This document shows, in pieces, positions 8,413-14,776 of a DNA stretch of 24,409 nt (the stretch's first letter is position 1; each line of letters begins with the position of its first letter). The notes beneath the pieces were generated by a model. It did no database searches. It had not been told where the DNA came from and saw only the letters and a list, made by a program, of their open reading frames with translations. Position numbers and translations under genes: made by a program. Source of the DNA: Citricoccus sp. WCRC_4 (GTDB lineage: Bacteria; Actinomycetota; Actinomycetes; Actinomycetales; Micrococcaceae); NCBI GenBank assembly GCA_026645375.1, contig JAPFFX010000182.1, forward strand, positions 1-24,409. Reading direction: 5' to 3'.

Positions 8413-9747
8413 TCAGGCGGCCCAGGTGACCGGGACGGCCACGGGGACGCGGAAGGAGAGGTTCTCGCGGAACTCGATGTCGGAGCCGTCGGCGGCGCCG
8501 CCGGAATCGTCCAGGCGCAGGCCCGGCAGCAGCTTCACGGCCTCCTCGAGGCAGATCTTGGCCTGCAGCTTGGCGAGCATGTTGCCCAGGCAGTAGTGGA
8601 TGCCGAAGCCGAAGGAGAGGTGCTCGCGGGCGTTGGACCGCGTGATGTCGAAGTCCTCGCCGTGCTCGAAACGGGACTCGTCCCGGTTGGCCGAGCCCAT
8701 CAGCAGCAGCAGGCCGTCGCCCTTCTTCACCTGCACGCCGCCCACCTCGGCGTCGGCGAGGGCCTTGCGGCGCCAGCCGACGATCGAACCGGAGTAGCGC
8801 AGCACCTCGTCGATGGCCGCGGGGATCTTCTTCGGGTCCTCGACGAGGGCCTCCCACTGCTCACGGTGCGCCAGCAGCACGCGGAAGCAGTTGGAGATCA
8901 GGGTGGTGGTGGTCTCGTGGCCGGCGAAGAGCATGGAGTAGAGCAGTGAGGCGATCTCGTGGTCGGAGATCTCCCCACCCTCCTGCTGGGTCCGCACCAG
9001 GTCCGCGGTGAGGTTGTCCCCACCGTTGGCGTGGGCCTCGGCCACGAGGCGCTGGCACTCCTGCCAGTACTCGACCAGGTTGTGGGCGTGCGGCACCTGC
9101 TCCTCGTCGGTCAGGTCCCCCCAGGTCATGGCGGCCCGGGAGTCGCTCCACCGCTTGTAGGTGTCGATCTGGGACACGTCCGCACCGATGAGGGTCAGGA
9201 TGGTGATGGTGGGGATCTCGTAGGCGAGGTCCTGCACCATCTCGCCGGCGTGGTCCTGGCGGGCGGCGACGGCCTCGAGGCGGGAGACCACGTTGGCGCG
9301 GATGTCCGGCTCCAGGGCCTTGTAGCGGCGCGGGGTGAACGCCTTCTGGGCGATGGCCCGGATGCGGGTGTGCTCCGGGGGGACGCGGGCGGACAGCCCG
9401 GAGTAGGCCGTGAAGCCGCCGTCCTTCATGATCCGGGTGGCCTGCGGGCCGCGCTCGCGGACCGGGGCCTGGGCGTTCTCGGAGGAGAAGGTCTCCCAGT
9501 CGTCGAAGACCGCCTTGATGTCGTCATAGCGGGAGACCACCCAGTAGCCGATCCGCTCGTCGAACATCACCGGCTCCTCCGAGCGCAGCGCCGCGTAGGA
9601 GGGGAAGGGGTCCTTCATCTGGAACGGCTGGTAGCCGTGGTGGTCGGTGGGCGTCGCTGCGCCGGCGTCGGTGTTCTGCGCACCCTGTCCGCCGTGCCCG
9701 AACGGGCACTGCCCCGCCGGTGCTGCGGTGGTTGACTCGGTGGTCAT
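8413..9747 (-). CDS. creJ: Cytochrome P450, CreJ-like (CYP288-type candidate)
   Basis: A 444-residue soluble bacterial P450. Motifs in order: N-terminal CPFGH (14-18), the I-helix oxygen-activation motif AGHETT (275-280), the ExxR pair Glu314/Arg317 (DEVLR), and the haem loop FGFGIHYCLG with ligand Cys386. No membrane anchor is present. In the cre system the P450 oxidises the para-alkyl group of a phosphorylated phenol, taking electrons from CreE and CreF, which are encoded in the same operon. It is the first operon gene, with AGGAGATGAG directly before the ATG. Family assignment is certain; the aryl phosphate substrate and CYP288 assignment are inferred from gene order and the remembered Corynebacterium pathway, not from an alignment. 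Confidence 0.88.
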   Translation of the reverse strand: MTTESTTAAPAGQCPFGHGGQGAQNTDAGAATPTDHHGYQPFQMKDPFPSYAALRSEEPVMFDERIGYWVVSRYDDIKAVFDDWETFSSENAQAPVRERGPQATRIMKDGGFTAYSGLSARVPPEHTRIRAIAQKAFTPRRYKALEPDIRANVVSRLEAVAARQDHAGEMVQDLAYEIPTITILTLIGADVSQIDTYKRWSDSRAAMTWGDLTDEEQVPHAHNLVEYWQECQRLVAEAHANGGDNLTADLVRTQQEGGEISDHEIASLLYSMLFAGHETTTTLISNCFRVLLAHREQWEALVEDPKKIPAAIDEVLRYSGSIVGWRRKALADAEVGGVQVKKGDGLLLLMGSANRDESRFEHGEDFDITRSNAREHLSFGFGIHYCLGNMLAKLQAKICLEEAVKLLPGLRLDDSGGAADGSDIEFRENLSFRVPVAVPVTWAA

Positions 9748-9826
9748 CTCATCTCCTGTCCGTGGCCGCCGGTGGTGGCCCGTCGGTCTGGCCGCGTGCT
9801 GTCGAGTTGGCGGCTGCCGCGTGACG

Positions 9827-9842
9827 GGTGATCCGCGTCACG
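9827..9842. promoter_or_regulatory. Candidate Crp/GlxR-type site (promoter-proximal) upstream of creJ
   Basis: GGTGA-N6-TCACG resembles the Crp-family consensus TGTGA-N6-TCACA, with 4/5 matches in each half. It is nested in an 8-bp inverted repeat (9819-9826 with 9836-9843). GlxR, the Corynebacterium Crp homologue, commonly controls aromatic catabolism; a regulator of this family is assumed, not seen in this window. Confidence 0.35.
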
Positions 9843-9875
9843 CTGCGAGCCTGACTCCATGGTTGCGCCTCGGAG

Positions 9876-9891
9876 TGTGATGCGGGTCATG
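9876..9891. promoter_or_regulatory. Candidate Crp/GlxR-type site (distal) upstream of creJ
   Basis: TGTGA-N6-TCATG has a perfect left half and 3/5 of the right half of the Crp consensus. It is a second copy of the same 13-base core (GTGATGCGGGTCA versus GTGATCCGCGTCA), 49 bases from the first site. Confidence 0.35.
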
Positions 9892-9895
9892 GGGG

Positions 9896-9910
9896 TTCCA
9901 CTGAGCGGAA
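9896..9910. promoter_or_regulatory. Candidate IclR-type operator upstream of creJ
   Basis: TTCCACTGAGCGGAA is a near-perfect 15-bp palindrome (only one pair mismatched around the centre base). It has the TTCC...GGAA form seen in operators of IclR-family regulators of aromatic catabolism. It lies 148 bases upstream of creJ and downstream of an IclR-family gene oriented the same way, which is therefore the natural binding partner. Only the palindrome is seen; binding is inferred. Confidence 0.5.
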
Positions 9911-9956
9911 ACGACTTGGCGTTCGGGCTGGGCCCGGCCTGCGGGGAGGCCGAGGC

Positions 9957-10080
9957 GTGACGAAGCAGGGCAAGGACGGGCAAGGACGGGGAAGAACGGG
10001 GGAGGAACGGGCCGGCGGGACGGGCTGGTGGGTCGGGCTGGAGGAACGGGCTGGTGGGTCGGGCTGGCGGGCCCGAGCCC
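9957..10080 (-). terminator. C-rich, G-poor tract after the IclR gene: possible Rho-utilisation region
   Basis: Directly after the regulator's stop, the minus-strand transcript is extremely rich in C and pyrimidine-C dinucleotides (CCAGCCC, GACCCACC, GTTCCTCC, GTCCTTGCCC) and poor in A, with no long hairpin. This composition is what Rho-dependent terminators use. It would separate regulator transcription from the cre operon. No sequence consensus exists for such sites, so confidence is limited. Confidence 0.3.
9971..10067. repeat. Short tandem and direct repeats in the regulator-creJ spacer
   Basis: CAAGGACGGG occurs twice in tandem (9971-9990), followed by decayed copies ending in AACGGG. 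A 22-base block (10020-10041) is repeated exactly at 10046-10067 (period 26), built on GGGCTGG/GTGGGTC. The rest of the 333-base gene-free stretch holds the operator-like sites listed separately; I see no RNA gene in it. Confidence 0.8.
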
Positions 10081-10878
10081 TCAGTCGCGGTGGGCCAGGT
10101 GGTGGGACTCGAGCAGGGTCTCCAGGGGGATATGGGCTGTGGCCCGCTCGATCCGTGCGCTGACCGCGCGCAGGGCCGGCAGGTGCTTCTCCATGGTGGC
10201 CGACTGCTCCGAGGGGATGACCAGGCCCAGGGCCGCACCGATCCGGCCGGTGTGGAAGACCGGCACGGCGATCGAGCAGGCGCCCACGCGGATCTCCTCC
10301 AGCGTCTGGGCGAAGCCCTGTTCCCTGACCTGGGCGATCTCGGCGGCCAGTCGCCCGGGGTGGACGATGGTCCGGGGGGTCGTGGCCTCCAGGTCCAGGT
10401 TGAGGTAGGCCTCGAGCACCCAGGGCTCCTCGTAGGCCAGCAGGACCTTGCCGACGGCGGTCGAGTGCATCGGCAGTCGGCCGCCCACGCGGGAGGCGCG
10501 GGGCACGCGCTTGGTGCCGTAGACGCGGTCGATGTACAGCACCTCGCTGCCGTCCCGGATGGCCAATTGGGAGGTCTCCCCGGTGAGCGAGTAGAGGTCC
10601 TGGACGAAGGGCCGGGCGGTCTCGCGCAACTGGCGGCCCACGTTCTGGGCCAGTTCCCAGATGCGCAGCCCCAGCTGGTACCGGCCCTGCGGGGTCCGGG
10701 AGAGGAACCCCCAGTCGGTGAGCTCGCCCACCAGGCGGTGGGCCGTGCTCACGGGCACGTCCGCGAGCGCGGCGATCTCCGTCAGGGCCAGGGAACGGCG
10801 CTCCTTCTCGAACGCGGTGAGGACGGACAGGACCTTGTCCGTGACGGTGCGGCCGGGGTCGCGATTGCCTCCGGCCAT
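10081..10878 (-). CDS. IclR family transcriptional regulator, candidate regulator of the cre operon
   Basis: A 265-residue IclR-type protein. The N-terminal winged helix-turn-helix (about 15-75) has LTEIAALADVPVSTAHRLV as the HTH, followed by the wing GFLSR...GRYQLG. Residues about 85-255 form the GAF-like effector domain with the typical LPMHSTAVGKVLLA and GxRVGACSIAVPVF segments. Such regulators sense aromatic compounds or intermediates. Position directly upstream of creJ in the same orientation, and the palindrome between them, make it the likely cre regulator; whether it corresponds to the gene called creR elsewhere I cannot say. The ATG lacks a good ribosome-binding site, but it overlaps the stop of a 12-codon mini-ORF (TGATG), suggesting coupled or re-initiating translation. 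Confidence 0.87.
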   Translation of the reverse strand: MAGGNRDPGRTVTDKVLSVLTAFEKERRSLALTEIAALADVPVSTAHRLVGELTDWGFLSRTPQGRYQLGLRIWELAQNVGRQLRETARPFVQDLYSLTGETSQLAIRDGSEVLYIDRVYGTKRVPRASRVGGRLPMHSTAVGKVLLAYEEPWVLEAYLNLDLEATTPRTIVHPGRLAAEIAQVREQGFAQTLEEIRVGACSIAVPVFHTGRIGAALGLVIPSEQSATMEKHLPALRAVSARIERATAHIPLETLLESHHLAHRD

Positions 10879-10916
10879 CAGCGGGGGTCCCCGGCGTGCT
10901 GGGTGCCGCGAGTCAT
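10878..10916 (-). CDS. Possible leaderless 12-residue leader ORF coupled to the IclR gene
   Basis: An ATG at 10916 lies 7 bases after a TAGGAT -10-like element, the geometry of a leaderless transcript. It encodes MTRGTQHAGDPR and stops with a TGA whose last base is the first base of the regulator ATG (TGATG). The regulator has no clear Shine-Dalgarno, so ribosomes terminating here could start it. No homology is possible at this length. Confidence 0.35.
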   Translation of the reverse strand: MTRGTQHAGDPR

Positions 10917-10923
10917 GCCCACG

Positions 10924-10929
10924 ATCCTA
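10924..10929 (-). promoter_or_regulatory. Putative -10 element (TAGGAT) for the regulator transcript
   Basis: Read on the minus strand, TAGGAT fits the actinobacterial TANNNT -10 pattern. I see no convincing -35 at the normal distance. The predicted start falls at or one base before the mini-ORF ATG. Confidence 0.4.
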
Positions 10930-11025
10930 CGTGGCCGTCCTCCCAAGGGGCGTCGAACGCCGCGCAGCCCCGGGCCGTCCCGGTCGTCGTCATGCCGGGG
11001 AACCGGCCGGTCCGTCACCGGTTCC

Positions 11026-11781
11026 TCAGAGCCCGTAGTACCTGAAGGCCGCGGCGTACTCGGTACCGGCCGCCGCGCCGCCCGCGCGCAGGATCTCCGG
11101 GATCATCTCCTCGGGCCTCGGGTGGTCCGTCACGTGCCGCAGGTAGGCCTCGTGGCAGTTCAGGGAGGCGACGGCGGCCCGCACCGCCTCCTCGTCCACG
11201 GTCACCGCGTGCGTCGGCTGGGCCGGGTTGGCCACCAGCAGTCCGCCGGTGTGCCAGGGGGCCAGCCCCTCCTCCGCCAGTTCGCGGAACACCCAGGGGT
11301 TCGCCGCGTCCCGGACGCCGTCCACCACGGCCAGCCCGGCGGCCCGGTGGTCGGCCTGGTTGAACCCGCCGTAGGCCTCGACGTCGAAGTTCGCGGTCAC
11401 CACCGCGTCGGGCCGTACCTGGCGCACCACCCGCGCGATGTCCCGGCGCAGGGCCAGCCCGTACTCCAGCATCCCGTCCGGATGGTCCAGGATCCGCAGG
11501 TCCGTCACGCCCACTGCCGCGCAGGCATTGCGCTGCTCGATGGCCCGCAACGGCGCGACGACCTCCGGCGGCTCGGCCATCCCCGCCTCCCCGGCGGTCA
11601 GCAGCAGGTAGCAGACCTCGACTCCCCGTCGCGTCCAGGTCGCGACGGCGGAGGAGGTGCCGTACTCCATGTCGTCCGGGTGCGCGACGACGCACAGCAC
11701 CCGTGACCAGTCCGCATCGGGCACCGCCGGCAGCGGTGGAGGTACGGCGGGGCCCGCCGTCGGGTCGCTCATCTCGCTCAT
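11026..11781 (-). CDS. PIG-L/LmbE family deacetylase
   Basis: A 251-residue protein with the zinc-binding AHPDDxE motif (His34, Asp36, Asp37; AHPDDMEYG) and the second metal ligand in NQADHRAAG (His145), both diagnostic of the PIG-L/LmbE fold that removes N-acetyl groups from amino sugars. MshB (mycothiol) and Mca-type amidases are family members, but I cannot tell which substrate is used here. Start choice is uncertain: ATGs at 11781 and 11772 are in frame, and a GTG at 11817 overlaps the stop of the upstream epimerase-like gene by 4 bases (GTGA), which would favour coupling. The two genes are probably co-transcribed. Confidence 0.8.
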   Translation of the reverse strand: MSEMSDPTAGPAVPPPLPAVPDADWSRVLCVVAHPDDMEYGTSSAVATWTRRGVEVCYLLLTAGEAGMAEPPEVVAPLRAIEQRNACAAVGVTDLRILDHPDGMLEYGLALRRDIARVVRQVRPDAVVTANFDVEAYGGFNQADHRAAGLAVVDGVRDAANPWVFRELAEEGLAPWHTGGLLVANPAQPTHAVTVDEEAVRAAVASLNCHEAYLRHVTDHPRPEEMIPEILRAGGAAAGTEYAAAFRYYGL

Positions 11782-11813
11782 CTCGTCCGCGTCGTGCACG
11801 CCTGCCACCTTGC

Positions 11814-13373
11814 TCACCGCCCCAGCACGTGCCGCAGGGCCGATTCCAGGTCCGGGTGCCGGAACCGGTAACCGGAGGCCCGGGCCTTGTGCGCGCGGGC
11901 CTTCTGGTCCGCCTCCACCAGCAGGCGGTTGCCCTCCGCGCCGAGCACCATGCGCGGCGCCGCCGGCGGCAGGGGCAGCGCCGACGGGCGGTGCAGGACC
12001 CGGCCCAGGGTCTGGGCGAGCTCGCGGGCCCGCACGGGATGCGGCGCCGTACCGTTGACGGGGCCGGTCAGGGCGCCGGACAGGGCGGCGTGGGCGAACA
12101 ACCCCACGATGTCGTCGATCGAGATCCAGCTCTGCCAGGGGTCCCGGCCATGGCCGCCGAAGGGACCGCCCGTGCCCAGGGGGCCGCCGGCGCCGACCAG
12201 GAACAGCGGCAGCACCTGCTGGAGGATGCCGCCGGCCGGGGTCTGGACCAGCCCGGTGCGGACCAGCACGGTCCGCACCCCCGCCTCGGTCGCCGGCGCG
12301 GTGGCCTGCTCCCACTGCTGGCACACCTCGGCCAGGAAGTCCGTGCCGGCCGGGTCGGTCTCATCCAGCCCGTCGCCCTCCGGCCCGGCACCGGCGTCGG
12401 CCCCGTAATACCCCACCCCGGAGCCGTTGACCAGTGTCCGGGTGCGGCCGTCGCCGGCGAGGTCCGCCAGGGTGCGCGCCAGCAGCCCGGTGGTGTCCAG
12501 CCGGGACTGCAGCACCGCGGTGCGGTGGGCCTCGGTCATCCGGCCGCCGATGCTCTCCCCCGAGAGGTTGACCACGACGTCGGCCTGCCGCAGGGCTTCC
12601 GGGTCCAGGCTGCCGGCGGCGGGGTCCCAGGAGATGGCCGCCCCCCGCTTCGCGGAGGCCGTGCTGCCGGGCCGCACCAGGGGGATGACCCGGTGGCCGC
12701 CGCCGGTGAGCAGGGCCGTCAGCTGGGTGCCGATCAGTCCGCTCGCCCCCGAGACGGCGATGGTCAGGGCCCGGCCGGTGCCGTGGTGGGCGTGGAAGTC
12801 CAGGTCGTCTCGCACCTGGGCGTGCCGGTAGGCGAACTGGCGGTCCAATTCGGCCTCGAAGCGGTCCTGCGTCCAGTGCCCGGTGGACCGCCCGGCCTGG
12901 CCGAGCCGGTCGAGCAGCGAGGTCCCCGGCAACTCGTACTCGACGTGGTCCACCATCACGGTTCCCCGGGAGCCGTCGGCGGCGTCCGCCTCCCCGGGGG
13001 CGGCGTCCTCGAAGGTGTGCGTGTGGACCCAGGACCGCAGGGGGCCGGAGGCCATCTCGTCGCGGAACATGGTCCCGTCCTCGAGGGCGGTGTGCCGGGC
13101 CGTCCACGGCACCTCCGGGGCCAGCCAGGCCGGCAGGCCGACCGGCAGGATGGTACGGGCCAGGCCGGCCGCGGACTCCAGGCCCAGGCCCAGCGAACCG
13201 GGGGCGCCGATGCCCAACCGGGCCTCGGCGCCGACGTCGATCCCGTCCGGTTCCCTCCGGACCGAGCCGGCGAACGGGGGTGTGAGCCGGACCAGGGCGC
13301 CGGGGCGGGTGAACCAGGCGAAGACGTCACGGCGGCTGAACGGGAGGGGGACACGACGCTCGAAGACAGGCAT
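11814..13373 (-). CDS. SRPBCC + TIGR01777/SDR39U1 epimerase-like fusion protein
   Basis: A 519-residue two-domain protein. Residues about 1-165 form a SRPBCC (START-like) ligand-binding domain (RRVPLPFSRRDVFAWF...RLTPPF, with DHVEYELPG near its end). Residues about 200-519 form an atypical SDR of the TIGR01777 family, with cofactor motif VSGASGLIG (207-215), VVNLSGE, SGVGYYG and the WISIDDIV segment. This fusion is common in actinobacteria; its biochemical role is unresolved. The ATG at 13373 starts 39 bases from the divergent MFS start. A longer start (ATG 13397) is possible, but neither has a clear ribosome-binding site and the shorter one matches where the domain begins. Confidence 0.82.
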   Translation of the reverse strand: MPVFERRVPLPFSRRDVFAWFTRPGALVRLTPPFAGSVRREPDGIDVGAEARLGIGAPGSLGLGLESAAGLARTILPVGLPAWLAPEVPWTARHTALEDGTMFRDEMASGPLRSWVHTHTFEDAAPGEADAADGSRGTVMVDHVEYELPGTSLLDRLGQAGRSTGHWTQDRFEAELDRQFAYRHAQVRDDLDFHAHHGTGRALTIAVSGASGLIGTQLTALLTGGGHRVIPLVRPGSTASAKRGAAISWDPAAGSLDPEALRQADVVVNLSGESIGGRMTEAHRTAVLQSRLDTTGLLARTLADLAGDGRTRTLVNGSGVGYYGADAGAGPEGDGLDETDPAGTDFLAEVCQQWEQATAPATEAGVRTVLVRTGLVQTPAGGILQQVLPLFLVGAGGPLGTGGPFGGHGRDPWQSWISIDDIVGLFAHAALSGALTGPVNGTAPHPVRARELAQTLGRVLHRPSALPLPPAAPRMVLGAEGNRLLVEADQKARAHKARASGYRFRHPDLESALRHVLGR

Positions 13374-13412
13374 GGGGCCAGTCTTGCACTGAGCCATGCC
13401 TACGGTGAGGGC

Positions 13413-14630
13413 ATGAGTGCGCAGAATCCCGTGACCCGAGGATCCTCGGCCCTGCTGGGCCTGATGTGGATCGCGCTGTGGGGATTCTCGGGGTTCTTCC
13501 TCAGCTACTCGACCATGGTGCCGATCAGCGTGGAACGGGGACTGTCACCCGTCGCCGGTGGGGCCCTGCTGCTGGTCATGATGCTCAGCGTCATCGCGGT
13601 CCAGCCGGCCGCCCCGGCGCTGCAGCGGCGCCTGGGGCCGCGCCGGGCGATCGGTGGGTCGCTGCTGCTGATGGCGGCCGGACACGGTGCCGCCGTCCTC
13701 GTCCCGGACCCGGCGGTGGGCCTGCTGGTCATGGGGGTGGCCGTCGGCTGCGGGTTCGGGGTCCTCGTGGTCCTGGCGACCGCGGCCGTGCCCGCCGTCA
13801 CGAGTCCGGAACGGGTCGGGCGGGCACTGGGGCGGTTCGGGGCGACGACCGCTGCCGCCGCCGCTGCCGGCGCACCGTTGGGGCTGTGGCTCAGTGCCCA
13901 GGTGCCGCCCGAGGCGTTCCGGGGATTCGCCGCCGCGGCGGTGCTGCTGGCCCTGCCGGCGATGCGGCTCATCCCTTCCCGGTCCACCGTGCCCGAGACG
14001 CGACCATCCGCGCTGCCCACCCAGGGGGAGGACCGCGCGTCGGGATCCTTCTGGGCTGCGCTCGCACCGGTGCTCCTGCCCTTCTTGGTGAGCATGTGCG
14101 CCTACGGGCTGGTCATCGCCTTCGGCCCGGGCGGGGACACCACCCACCCCGCCCTGTTCATCGCCACCATGCAGGCGTCTGCGGTGGTGAGCCGCTGGGT
14201 GGCCGGTGCGCTGACCGACCGGGGGAGCCCGGGCACGGTGTACACGGTCGGCATCGTCATGACCGTGCTCGGGCTGGTCTCGGTGGCCCTGGTGCCACCG
14301 GGGTGGGCGCTGGCCGCCTGCCTGGTGCTGATGGGCCTGGGCGTGGGCGCGGTGCAGTCCGCCAGCCTGGTGCTGGCCTTTGCCCGGGCCGGCAGCCGAG
14401 GCCAGGCCAGCGTCGGATGGAACATGACCTTCGACAGCGGTCTGGGCCTGGCCGGCCTGTTCGGTGGGCTGGGGTTCACCTTCCTGGGCTCGGGGCCGAC
14501 GTTCGCCGGTGTTGCCGGGCTGCTGCTCGCGGCCAGCCTCCCCCTGTGGTTGCGGCGGCGCCGACCGGTAGGGGCTGGGGCATTCCGCGGAGCCTTCAGC
14601 CAGAACTCTTGGCCAACCGCCACCGAATAA
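13413..14630 (+). CDS. MFS transporter, 12-helix type
   Basis: A 405-residue, strongly hydrophobic protein with roughly twelve membrane segments in two halves: about residues 12-200, then a cytoplasmic loop with charged/Ser-Pro residues, then about 222-390. The loop after helix 2 reads QRRLGPRRAIGG, the degenerate Gly/Arg motif A of the major facilitator superfamily, and RWVAGALTDRGSPG is its second-half counterpart. The substrate is not predictable; the family contains drug and metabolite exporters. GGTGAGGGC precedes the ATG. It is divergent from the epimerase-like gene with only 39 bases between, so the promoters overlap. The last about 15 residues (AFSQNSWPTATE) run into a segment of different base composition, so the native C-terminus may have been replaced by the neighbouring insertion. 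Confidence 0.85.
   Translation: MSAQNPVTRGSSALLGLMWIALWGFSGFFLSYSTMVPISVERGLSPVAGGALLLVMMLSVIAVQPAAPALQRRLGPRRAIGGSLLLMAAGHGAAVLVPDPAVGLLVMGVAVGCGFGVLVVLATAAVPAVTSPERVGRALGRFGATTAAAAAAGAPLGLWLSAQVPPEAFRGFAAAAVLLALPAMRLIPSRSTVPETRPSALPTQGEDRASGSFWAALAPVLLPFLVSMCAYGLVIAFGPGGDTTHPALFIATMQASAVVSRWVAGALTDRGSPGTVYTVGIVMTVLGLVSVALVPPGWALAACLVLMGLGVGAVQSASLVLAFARAGSRGQASVGWNMTFDSGLGLAGLFGGLGFTFLGSGPTFAGVAGLLLAASLPLWLRRRRPVGAGAFRGAFSQNSWPTATE
14594..14615 (+). repeat. Left copy of bipartite direct repeat flanking the low-GC insert
   Basis: CTTCAG-N9-TTGGCCA. The same two blocks with identical 9-base spacing recur at 15906-15927. It lies within the last codons of the MFS gene. Confidence 0.4.
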
Positions 14631-14734
14631 CCATGGCTAGAAGATTGGGCAGAAGCCACACGCCGCGCAGGCCATCAAACTGACCATGCTGTGAATATCG
14701 TCCCGACGTATCGCTTGTTTTGTCCACTGAGACA

Positions 14735-14740
14735 TATAGC
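14735..14740 (+). promoter_or_regulatory. Possible -10 element (TATAGC) for the HsdR_N-type gene
   Basis: ACATATAGC lies 36 bases before the ATG in an A/T-rich leader, with TTGTTT at 14715-14720 upstream at a short 14-base spacing. It is weak because of that spacing. Confidence 0.25.
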
Positions 14741-14776
14741 CTCGGTGTATCCAAACACCTTGATGGGGGATCCGAC

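Noticed and set aside
9744..9890. 48-codon minus-strand ORF whose stop overlaps the creJ start (ATGA)
   Set aside because: Third positions are much less GC-rich than in real genes here, the translation is low-complexity, and any open frame in that phase must end at this TGA. It covers the regulatory sites instead.
9971..10067. Repeats near the cre regulator as a CRISPR array
   Set aside because: Units are 10 and 22-26 bases, adjacent, without unique spacers and without cas genes.
13374..13397. Longer start for the SRPBCC/epimerase-like protein at 13397
   Set aside because: No ribosome-binding site and it would leave only 15 bases to the divergent MFS start; the SRPBCC domain begins right after the shorter start. 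Not excluded.
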